From contig CAXAMN010001248.1 in assembly GCA_963970005.1 (NCBI GenBank), forward strand, positions 1 through 64,000: 64,000 nucleotides of DNA. Reading direction: 5' to 3'. Below, in pieces: positions 34,401-46,400 of this stretch; position 1 is the first letter of the stretch; every line of letters starts with the position of its first letter. A model generated the notes under the pieces. The model made no database searches. It was not told the DNA's origin and saw only the letters and a program-made list of their open reading frames with translations. Position numbers and translations under genes: made by a program. The DNA is from Durusdinium trenchii (Eukaryota > Sar > Dinophyceae > Suessiales > Symbiodiniaceae).

Positions 34401-37400
34401 GCGATGTGGTGGTCTAAAAGCCCTAGGATTGCAACAGCCACGTCTTTAATGGTCTCTACCCGGACAACCACAAGTCTGACTGGGGATTTTACACAATAAA
34501 ACCAGGTCAACATTTTGTTTGATGGTCGTGGAAGGCTAGGTCTAGGAAAACCTTTCTTGATAGAAGTGCCCACAACAAAAAGGGACAAGAACCCTCCATC
34601 CTACAAAAATGGAAGTTGAACATGGGGAAGTTGATGTTCCTCTACTCACAGGTGTTTCCACTTCCATGATTGTTGAAGGGAGGGTGAATCAAGTGGAAAA
34701 AAGTATGGCACTCTCTCTCTCTCTCTCTGCCAGCTGCATGCTCCTTTTTCTTCCACCTGCGTTGGATATATATATATATATATAATGTAATAAATGACCA
34801 TGACGATTGAAGATCTTGGCAACCTTTCAAGTCCTCCAAACTGTACTCTATATCTATATTCTATTGTAGGTATACGTGCATATATACAGCAACCCAAGGT
34901 AAGCACCAGTAGCAGCGAAAGGGCACTCACGTCATGCCCTCTAAAACTTCAACCATTCACATCCAATGCCCCAACCCTGAATCATCATAGACCGGGCGGG
35001 CTCGAGCAGACGCTTGGTCTAATGGCGCGCTCGTCTCGGCTGTTCGTCATGCGGGTCACTCGAGGAAAACAGGTCGCTTCTTCTTATTGCAAATCGGTCG
35101 CCAAGGAGGAGCGGTTGAGACATTGTGCACCAGCTTCTTCACTACGTGACCTTTTGAGGGCTTTTGAAGTGGTTGCAGACAATCCCCTTAATGGTGGTCC
35201 CACAATACAAAGAAGTGGTTTCCAACACTTTTGAGTTCAATTTGAGTGGGGATCTACTTGTTCTATCTATTTTGGGGGTCTATAATATAGAGGTTTCCAT
35301 CATCTCAACGGCCGGGGACGGTTCGAGATGATTACCACGGGATCACCCATCGGAGGTGCGGAGGATCACCGAGCAGCTCCCGTCAATGATGCTGGCATCC
35401 AAGGCCGCTCCCTGCTTCGAGAGGCTCGCCGCGACCTTTTGAGCCACCTGGTCCGACGGCACGGAGGGCGCGAGGGGCACGGATCAAGGAGGCAGTTTTT
35501 TGCGAACAAAACCATCTGTTCGTAGACCTCTGCCCAGCTCAAAATCAAAGGTCGGACGCGCGGCCAGGTCACCTAGGCTCCCCACCTTGCTCGAGGACTC
35601 GATCATCATCGTCTCCAGCATCTGCAGGCCTCGAAGAGGCACACGGCACGACTGGTTTGGCGCCTTGCCCCTCCAGTGTCCAAGACTTTCCCCGGCAGAA
35701 GGGTGGCCGGGTGACGCAGGTGCGAAGAGTGCTCGATGTTTTCTCGAGATGGTCAAGGTGAGTCAGGTTCTAGTGTTTCTCGTTCAGGCAGTGCTCCTTC
35801 TTTCAAAAGCTCCCAAGTCTCAAGAAAGGTGTCTTCTGTTTCACCACGATCAAAGGTCATGTGGCGGTATGTGGCGGTCACCAATGGTGAAGTTCCATGA
35901 AACTTCGGCATAAGACCCACGTCATGAGCCCAAAGAACTCGAACAATGGTGCCCCTTGTAGGAGAAGCAGGAGGAGGAGGAGGAGTGAAAGAGAACTTGG
36001 AAATGGGTTCCGCCAAGCGTTTCACTTCTTGTTCAGCTTCCAACCCCCTTAGACCGAGTCGACCAACATTTTCGCCCAACATTTTCGCCCAGATTCCAAA
36101 CCCGGAACTAGGACCGCGAGCTGTCATAACAAATGTCTAGGCCCGCAACATTGCAGGGAGCTGAAAGGCCCGGCCCATCATGTCGTGGCCAAGTGGGGAA
36201 AATGGACCAAGCTCGGGCCCTAAGGCTTTCAACAAACATGTCCAGACACGCCCTCATCTGCAGCTGCGCAGCTCGAGGACGCCGAGCCGAAGGGCGACTT
36301 CAGGCGGTGCGAGACGAAGAACGCCGCAGCCAGCAACAGCAGCCAAAGGGTCTTCAGGTTGTTGGGGACTCCTGGCTGGCCGAACAGTCTCCAAACGGCC
36401 TCCCTAAATCCCTTCAGAAGAAAGGATTGATTGGCCTCCAACCTCTTGAAATGTTCCGAGGAGTCTCACAAGAACACGCTGAAGATGCATCACGAGGCTG
36501 GGGCAGCACGGGGCTGTCATATGGGCGTATGAAATCCCAGTATATATCCCAGTTCAATCTACCCAGCCAGGGCCAGGGGGTCTTCCTATTAAAGATTACA
36601 CATCCATGTGGAGAAGAGTGCTGTTGTTTCTGGTGTCGTGCTTGCCCAGCACTGAAGGAAGGAAGAGGGGTATAGAATCATTGTCTGGCTTGAGCAAAAG
36701 AATTTGCTTGTGATGTCACATGGCCAGCACAGTCCCACAGATTCTCTCAAGGGTCGACGTCATCCAGCATTCCTAGAGGGGTTGAGAGTGCTCCAAAGCT
36801 GGCACACACCAAGAATCAAGTAAAAGTTCTGGAGCATTCTGAAAATATGTGCAATGACTGGGACTTCTGTCCCAAAAGTAACTTAGTGCGACCGCGACCT
36901 GATCAAAAATAAACATGCTTGGGATTGGTTTGATGGGTTTGTTGCGGAAGGCCTAGGGCGCCGCAAGAGTTGGGCCTGGCCAATCCTTACAAACACCCTC
37001 TTCTGCCCGCAAAGCGTCACTCACAGACACGGCCGAGTCCCTTGCAAGGTTTGTCGGAGCTATAGGTTCCCCAAAGATCTCACCACCTTCCCACGCCAAG
37101 ACCCACCTAAGCAGAAAAAAGGCACCCAAAAGAAAACGCCTCCCCATCTGTCTGCCCACCTCACCTCACACCTCACCTCACACCTCACCTCGCCCTGCCT
37201 GGCGCCCGCCAAAGCATGGAGGACAAGTACTCTCGAAAGTCCCGGTGTTGCGTCCCGTCGCCCGGGCTCAAGGTGCCTCGGGCCCGGAGGACCGCTGGAG
37301 GACGGGTCCGAACCACGAGGCGAAAAGCTCAGAAAGTCTGAACGACCTGGAAGACACCGGCGACCAGATTCGCCCCGTCCTCGCCAACGAAGCACAGTCT

Positions 37401-40400
37401 ACCTAGCTTTGCTAGCTAGAGATGTGGATCAACCATGAAACCTCCCCCCCTGTCGAGATCAAATAGAACATCCATAGGCTGATGAAGTGGGAAATCGAAC
37501 CCATCGAGCTGACCCAGACGTTGGGGGAACACCTTGCCTGAAATCAGTGTGACGGAGCCACGGGTCGGTTGAATGAGCTGAAATGTTGCATAGCTCTTGC
37601 AGTTCAGGTTGATGATCGCAGTCTTGATACTCCATCTAGACCAATCATCTATCTACAGCGCTCATTGAGTCTAACATCCTACCCCCACTCCAACTATTGC
37701 CACGCCACGGAGGGCTGTCAACAGGCTGCCCAGGGATTCACTGCTGAGTTCGGAGCTGGTCACCAGCAAGCTTCGCAACACGCCACTGGGCGCCACCAGC
37801 GCCTCGCCCAGGTCCAGCCGTGCAGCCGCCAGCTTCGCCCAGAGCTTCTGGCGCCCCCGCGCTGCTGCCTCGCCGGGGCACAGTGGGTCCATCAGCTGCC
37901 CAAAGCAACTCCGCAGCAGGCGCCCGAAGCGCGGCTCGTCGCGCCAGAGCGCCAGCGCGCACTCGGCCAGCGCCTGGGGATCCGCCGTTTGGAAGGTCGG
38001 CTCCCAGAGCTTCAGGCGCCCACCGAAGCAATGCCAGAAGGTACCAGGCACCGAAGAGAAGGACTGCAGCAGACGAAGGCCCTTCGAGTGCGGACGCGCT
38101 GCCACGAGATGCGAGACCTCCTCCGCAATCCACTCCACCAGCGCTTCGTCGTCCAGGAGCCGCAGCAGCTTTGCCGCCAGGAGCATCTCGCTCTGACCGT
38201 CCGTCTGCCGGCTGGCCGCCAAGATGGGGCGCAGGCTCTCGGAGAGGACCTGCTGCTGCTTGGGCTCCAGGACCCCTGAGTAGTGCTGTAGAAGCTGCAA
38301 GTTGGCCACTCCGGCGTGCAAACACTCGGTGTCCGAGACCGGCACGAGCTCCTGGAACGGTTCGCAAGGCGGCGGGGCTGTCCATCTTGAGACCACAAAA
38401 AGAATCCGCCTGAACCGGGGACCCAAGTTGACAGAAGTAGCTGTCCCTCCCATTCTCTTCAGCCTCCTGGTCCTAGGTTGGTTGGGAACATCTCAGTCCG
38501 CAAAGCCAAACCTCCCCCGGGACTTGCCAGGTCTAATCTCCTGCAACTCCTCCAAGACTTTCTCCAGGCAAGCCGCCTGAAGCACCTCGCAGGTGTGAAC
38601 TCAGCACAAGCAATCAAAGGATCTGAATATGCTGCTCCATGGATGGTCCTCATGGTCGTCCCTCTTCAGATTTTTCGGGTGTTTCACCGGACCGACTTCG
38701 TACTGGAGAGTGACTACTGGTGAGTGAACCCGTCCTGTCCACGTTCGTCTCGCTTTGGAGTCGTGGAGTGTTGCAGGCCCAACACATCACCCATTCTCAA
38801 ACCAAGGCATCCACCGCACCCGCAGCTGCACGACCTACCGCGCGACGAACTCCCGCGCACCTCCCCGCAGGAGTGGTTCAGCATGGCTTCCCAGGTGGCT
38901 TCGCAGAGCTGTCGGAGCCCCACGTCGCTCAAGGCCTTGAGCTCTCGGAAGGTCCCACTCTGCAGCACCTGCCGAGCGCTCGCGAGCGCCTCGCGGACGA
39001 ACACGACCCATCCTGCATCGAAGAAATGATGGATGACGATCCGCTCGAGGGAGCAGAAGCTGGATATGGGTGTTCAAGTAGGACAGACCTCCCAGGCACC
39101 CCCTGGAAGAAGGAATTTAGACCAGTCAGTCTATCCGGTAGGGGGTCCTCCTAAAATACGGACCTCCTTGGGGCCTCACAGCTCCGAACCAGGGGCAGTC
39201 GGAGTGGTGTAGGCGGCCCCCGAACAAGGTCCGCCTCCAGCGCCGCCATCGCGGAGGAGGGCGAGGGCGATGGCTCGGCGCCGAGGGCTCGGAGGGCGGC
39301 CAAGTGCACGGAGGTGCACCTGGGCGGGGGGCCAGCGCGCCCACGAGGTCGGCCGGGCTGAGATTCCGTCGGGAGGGCACCTCTTAAAACACGCAAGATG
39401 AATGAACATCTGAAGAGATGTGGTGCAACAGACTTGAGATGCCCCACGAGTCACAAATGAACTGTAAACTGTAAGCAGAAAATCCGAAGGTGATTGTCTT
39501 GCCGATGGGTTTACTTACCACTCTTTGTGACCCTCTTCCAAGGCACCGAGGGGAGTCCCGGTGAACCCCCGGTGGGGATTCGGACAATGGTCGAAACCAC
39601 CGGCTAGTCAAAAGCGCTGACCTAGCAGCTAGGTGTGTAGATTCATGACATAAAGTGAGACTTTGCGTGAACAGCTTTGGCCCACAGGTCCTTTCTTCAC
39701 TAAAGGCCATGAGTTTGCATGGGCAAGGTGAGCTGAAAGCAGGACAAGAAAGCAACATCAACATTTGTACCACACCAAACTCATGCCCTCAAACACACAT
39801 CTCATTCTTGAGAGCCCAATGACCGAAGAAGCGTCTCAATTGTCTGCAGGATTGCAATTTGAATCTCATTGGGGCCCATTTGTTGGGAAAAAAAACATGT
39901 ACCTCTCCTCTCCACTACGGGTAGCCCCACGCAACGATCCTGCAGCTACCTTGATTGGTGGTGAAGCCCCATTCAGCCACAGGCCTATAATTACTGGCTT
40001 CATCTGATCTTGGCCTGGGTCATCACTGCATGGAGGCAGCGCAGGTCCATTCTTCCCTGCTCCCACATCTTGCCCCCGTGACCCATCTCTCACGACAACA
40101 CGGTCCAGATCGCACTCATTGCCGAGTCGCAGCCGGATATGGCACATCCCCCGTGAGATGAGGGAAATGGAACGCTGTGTCCATGCGGACCGCTGACAGA
40201 AACGGCTCTGGCCATCGGACGCAAAAAGCCCACTGAGCTGCGCTGCCTGATCGATGCATCGGAGCAGTAGGGGAGCCACTTCTGCATAGTGAGCACCCAG
40301 GTTCCTCAGATCGGCGTTCACCAAAGGCTCGCGATCCAAGGAACCCAAAAAGGGCGACCAAACAGCTCACAATTCATCAGCCTGGGTGATGGCCGCCTTG

Positions 40401-43400
40401 GTCACTCCATCTTCAGGCCAAGACTCCCCATAGCCTTTGAGAGGCCGTAAAAACTGAAGACTAAGGCATGCAGCTTCTCATGCTCGCCAGCGCTCTGCAA
40501 TTCGGCCAGCACCTGTGCACGTGCTCGGTGTGCACGTGCTCGGTGTGACATCCAAAGCTTCGACCGGAAATCTGAGCGGATGAAGTTTGTCCAACAACTT
40601 CTTGCAAACGTACACAGCCCAGTGGCCCGTGGCAAGACTGTATACATCCAGTCCACGTTCCATCTCGCTCCGTCCAACCCATCGAACTCACGCCCCCCGG
40701 ACGCAAGAACGACAGGGAGGATGTCCAGGGCAAGATGCCCAAGCAACTTGGGCAGGACACATCCGACTTGAAATGCCATACACTGGTCATTGCACTGATA
40801 CGGATGAAAAATACGGATCGCCCACCTGAAGCTGGCGCGCTCTCACGGATGGGCCTGAATTGGGGAAACCTCCCCCTACTTCCCCCACCATTTCCCTCCT
40901 TGCTCGGCTCCAACGCCCTTCCTCCCCCCACCTGTTGGTGCAGCGCCGCCGAGAAGTCCGTGTGGCGCTCCTGGACGATCGAACGAACTCGACCGACCGC
41001 CAAGCGGTGACCTTCATTGGATCCCAAGAGAGGCTGAACAGCCTTAGAGGCATCTGATAGCCCATCCCATATGTACCACTATATACAGGGTTCGAACGTT
41101 CAGGTCTCTCAACCTCTCTTGGATCCTCAACAGGAATGAGATCGCTTCTGGTAGGGCCCCCTTTTTAGAGGTCACGGTTTTAGGTCACGAAAACCGAAAA
41201 ATGGAAGAAGTCCCAGTAGACCAGTAAAGCATGAAACACTCCCGAAAACTAACATGGACCCTGAGAATGGAACCCGGAAAGGCTGCTTTCCTCTAGACTC
41301 TATCCAAACCAGTGGTTTTCAGGTTCCATGTCAATGTGCCAGTGCGTAGGAGCCGTAGATAGCAGTTTCTGCGCTTCTTTCTTGAACCAAACGTCGATCT
41401 CCCACTGTTTTTGGCAAATCAGAGTGGATCTGTGATGTGTTCAACCTGGGAGTGCCTCTGGTCTTGTGGGGGTTCAAGGTCACAGGCAGGCAGCTCATTG
41501 GGGAGTTGGGCTTGAGGGGGGAGTGTTACACGACAATCAACAAATGCATCAGGCTTCGGCAAGCACGGTTCGGCAAGCACTGCAAGCACCACACTTCTGA
41601 TCAATACAAGACCTGGAGTTTCTCAGCTCTTCGAATGGAAGCCTTGATCCCGTTGTCCAGGTGAGCCGCGCGCAGCGGGCTGTGCCGAACATGAGCGACC
41701 GTACGGCGACCGAGGCACCTGATGCCACTGAGCACTGAAGGCGGCAAAAGCCGTGTTGAGAATGGCACGGCAGTCATCGGACAGTCCTGGAGCCCACAGA
41801 ACTCGAAGAAACCGAAACCCAACAGATCCCCGGACAGAACTCAAATCCTTTAAAAAACACTGGAACGGAGGAAAGTGAACCCGAAACAATTCCAAGTGAA
41901 ACGTAGGCCCCCAGGAAGACCATGTTCATCTACTTCCGGGCGTTCTGGTGAATTTCCATCGCCTTGATAGCTCTTTTCTCCCAGAGCTTCCCCCACAAAC
42001 GCATTTGGGCCCAGAAGCATCACGGTTGATTGGTGGTATCATGCCACACGGCAAACATGTCCCTTTTTCAGGCACTTTGGAGAAAGAAGAAAAAAGAAAG
42101 AGGTCCATGCCTATACTGCCATTAAAGAGGGGAAAAAAATCAAAGCTGCTTTTCTCATCCCATCTTCAACCAGGCCGGACCCCATGTCAACACTGATACT
42201 GCTACCGCCCCCGCTCGGTCCTGGGCGGACGGCCCAGTCATAGAGCAACTGCACCGACGCCTGTCGGAGCCGGCGACGGCGCCGGCGACGGAGAAGGCCA
42301 CCGTTGCCCCCCCCCCAACACCGATGCGCATGAGACTGATTCATGCACCACATGCAGACTTCGGAACCCACCACTGCGGCCTGTTGTTTCTGTGTGTTTC
42401 GCCGCGGAAAGCCACATCAACCCCAACTGGAGTTTGTCCCACTCGGTATATGTCCCCTTTTTTCTTGCGCGGATCACTCTGAAGGCAATTACATTGCATG
42501 CAGAACAAAGAATCTCACTCGCCCATGTTGGGGGGTGCTGTTGGCTGTTGAACTTCTGCCTCTTCCAAACTCAATCAATCTTGAGTATAATGATGCGCTG
42601 AAGCTGCTACGAGGCAAATCTACTGTAGGTACAAATGAACCGACCACTCCAAGTTGGTCATTTTCACCATCACGTCTCAAGGCTCACAAACGGCGGAAGG
42701 CGGACGAATGGTGCCTACTTTCTGCCCATTGGGCAGGCTACAAAAACACAGGGTCTGCTTGCCGGTCATGTGTTCTTGCCGAACACATTCACAACGCCCT
42801 CGCAGGAATCCGCACCTCCAGGAAACCTTCTGGTTGAGTCTTTAGCTGGCCTATATTATATAACTTGCTTGAAGCTCTCCAACATCCTCGAATCCTCGAT
42901 CCTTCTCCAGCAGCCACCTCATCCATCCGGCTCGTCCCGCCAGCTCGTCGCCTGAAAGGTGTCGCTGAACTCCTGCGGCGCCCGTTCCGCTGCCAGGGCC
43001 AACGGGGGCACCACCTCGTGCAGCATCCGCTGGTGCTGCGTCTGCTCCAGGACCTCCCAAGTCCACAGGGTTCATCAGGGGGAAGCTACACTAGCGCCAG
43101 AGGGGTGGGGAAGTTTAGGAGCTACAGTAAATGGTCACCAGGTGATGTGCTTGCACTCTCAACTTATATGTGTGTTTGGCTTGGTGGGAATTGATGTTGG
43201 GCCGTGGCGTCTCGTCATTAAGTTGATATTTGTCTTCGTTTGCTTTGGAGTTCACTAGCCATGGTTAGGGACACTAGCTCAAAAGCCGAGGTCAACATTC
43301 ATGATGTGCAACATGCCCACATCACATAAGCTCCAAATAATAAAGAAGCATATAAGCTGAATCAACGCTAACCATTTAAAAGATTTTAAAGGAACTTCTC

Positions 43401-46400
43401 CAGGGCAGCTACAGTGCCACAGGTTGCGGGACCCTATCTCGCCTTGAGCAAGTTCTCGAAGAGCTTCGTCGCAGGCGTGCCCGTCAACACCCTGGCACCT
43501 CGAAAAACAGTGCTGCAAACCGCGCGGCCCCGGTATGTTCAACGAGGGTATTCAACGGGGGTCGAACGGACCCGCATGTGTGAGGGTGAAGGACTCCGTC
43601 CAACGTCTGGCACGAAGCAAGCAAAATGAGGCAGAAGCTTGGACATCATTCGACCGAGGCCAGTGAAAAGTGTGAAGGTCCAAGATACATTGTTTCATTG
43701 TGAATGGGCTAAGGACGGTGATGTTCAGGCTCCGAGTACCGTGTTCATGACCCCTCCCCCAAAGTGTCTAGATCTCGGGTATATCCTATTACCGCGCCCA
43801 GTGGATGATGATGGTTAGGTTGCTGGCCGACATCTTTAATCCGACTGTTACAGGCTTCCTGGGACAAACCCGATGTCTAGATCGATTCATGTCGCAGTCC
43901 GCCTCTACATGTCTTCAATCTTCAGACCCCGCAGCGATTCAAACAGTGAAAAGCGCCCAAATCCCTGCCAGGCATGCAACACATTTCGAGTGTTCCTTTT
44001 CAACCTACCATGTTGAACATGTGCCTAGCTCCTTCAACACCCCCCAAAAAAATATATATATAGAATCAAACAAGTTGTTCTTCCAAAAAGGGCCACCTTC
44101 AAGGCCAAAACCCCCCCAGCCACTAGCTCAGCCTCGGCTTCGATCCCGACCCTCAAAGCTCACCGTTTCGCAGGGGTCCTCGGCTCTCGGCGTTTCCCGG
44201 CGGGGGTGTAGTGTGGTGTGGTGTGGTGTGGTGAAGGAATGCTTTTAGGGGCATGAACCCAAAAGGAGGCTCATGGACGGCGTATGATGAGGACATCCAT
44301 GCCAAATGGGTCACTCACCTGAACTGAACACAAAACATTCGGGTGACTCTTTTGGGAAGGGACCCATCCCTTTCGACGGATTAGGCAGTCCCTCAAGGTT
44401 GGTCCGCATCAGATGGACACTGCTGACACGCTCGGTGCTACGCTAATGGATGATTGATGTTACCCATGTCCCTGCTGAGCAGTGAGCATGCCCAGAATCG
44501 ATCCAAAGCAATCTTTACCCATTCTGGACTGCGCTTGTGGAAGGTCTCCTTGAAACCTTAACTTGAATCGCGAACCCTCAGATGATGACTGACTGGTCTC
44601 CCTTGACTGCCAAGTACTTTGTGCATGCGGAAGCAGCGCCACGCAACGGAAAGAAAAACAACAGGTGGTGGGTGTCAAAAAGGAAGCCCCAGCGCCCCCC
44701 AGCACCCCTCAGCGAGTGCCGGGACTCCATTTCCAGCATGCCCCGCAGCAGGCGCAGCAAGGCTTGCAGTCGCGGGAAGGTCAGGGAAGCATTGAAGCGC
44801 CGCAGCAGATGTTTCCAGAGTTGAGGAAAGGCTGCGAAGCACGTGCAGTAGAGGTAGAGGCACCTGCCGCGGCATGTCCAGTCGAAGGGTTTGGGGTGGC
44901 ATTGTGAAACCCTCGCGCGGCTGGTGGTCACCTTCAGCTACAAGCTAGCCTGACACAGCCTGAGCCTCTGGGACTCTAAAGCAGCGGCCTGGTCCGCTAG
45001 GCTTATTATTATGTCCAGTCAGTAAGGTGGTTGAAAGAATGACTCTCTCTTCAGGCACGTGCCTCTCACTGAAGACTCCAGACTTCGAGTTCAGCCCAAC
45101 AACGAGTGCCCCTGCTCACAGGCAAAACTCTAACAGTGAGTACAGACTTTGTAGCTCTGGCACTTCTTACCGGGTTACCGGCTACAAAAAAATCTACATG
45201 CGTGCTGAAGGGAATGGGCTGCGGGAGTGCGCTTCCAAAACTGCTCAACACATCTCCTATGATCTCCTCATGCTGAATGGAAGATCTGAGTATTCGAGAA
45301 AGGACTTCTCCTTTCTAAGAACGATCTCTTGCCCGGTCAGTGGTTCCTTCCTCGTTGTTCCGGTCCCACCCAGGTCCCACGTTCGTTCGACCACCACACG
45401 TCTCACCTTCCGGCCGCGGAGGAGACGCGGACCGACTCCAAACCTGGGGTCCCGACGCCGCCGGGCGCGACGCGAGTGCCGAGTCCAACCGGAACGAGCC
45501 GGACGGGGAGTCCAACGGGACCGGACGCCACGCGTCTCAACAAGACCCGAAAAGGGCCCTTCTGCAGTGTGAACCTGGGAACCAACCTGGAACACCTTGT
45601 TCGTGTGTAGTTCTCCCCCAGCTGAGACTGGTGAGAGATCGGTGTCGGGGTGTTGCGGCCCGGTTCGGTGCCAAGGCCGAAAGACGGTTGGACAATCCTT
45701 ACTCATACTCCTACTTGACGAGCGATGCAATGTGGAGGCCATTTCGCAACCAGTTCAAGTGATCCACAAACTTCATGTCATTTTCTCCACCAACTTGATT
45801 CATCCTCACCACACACGGACAAAACAACACGCAAGGAAACCACCATGCCCCATGTGCAAGGACAAGGTCACAGCATCCACCAACAAGAGACATGTTAAGA
45901 ACGACTACAAATCCCACAATGATAGGGGGTACAGTAGATCATGCTATGAACCCAAAGAAGACCTTGCAAGCCTAATCCTACATGGTCCGTGGTCAATGCG
46001 GCCTCACTGACTTGGTTCACCACTAACCGGGTCATTGCTCAACATTCTCCGTTTCGAGAGATGCTGCACATCGTCCACTTCGACCGTCAGACCATTGGTC
46101 ACAATCAGCATTCTTTCTGTTCCTGTTGTTCACCACCTTTCTCGGCAGTGGCCATCTCTACTCTTACTCAGCTCAAGCACGACACCAACTGTCTGTCACC
46201 TGCCGTACCACCGAGAACTCGTACCACCCATGGCCCATACCGTCCGAAGCACCGGTCTCCACGAGGCCCTCCATCAACTTGGCCTCGTGGTCCTCCACTT
46301 TTGACGCCGGCGGTAAAGAGGTGGAGAGGTCGGACCGAAGTCCCGTTGCGAAGCCGGGTCCGATGTGAACACTGAAAACCTGCCCGCCTGGCCATGGCCC

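Noticed and set aside
36133..36675. 180-codon plus-strand frame
   Set aside because: Gln/Arg-rich, no recognisable domain, overlaps a possible kinase-gene exon on the other strand.
43441..43501. Minus-strand [15 protein letters not shown], reminiscent of the SNF2 helicase LTGTP motif
   Set aside because: Only about 18 codons, no other helicase motifs nearby, and the opposite strand is equally coding-like.
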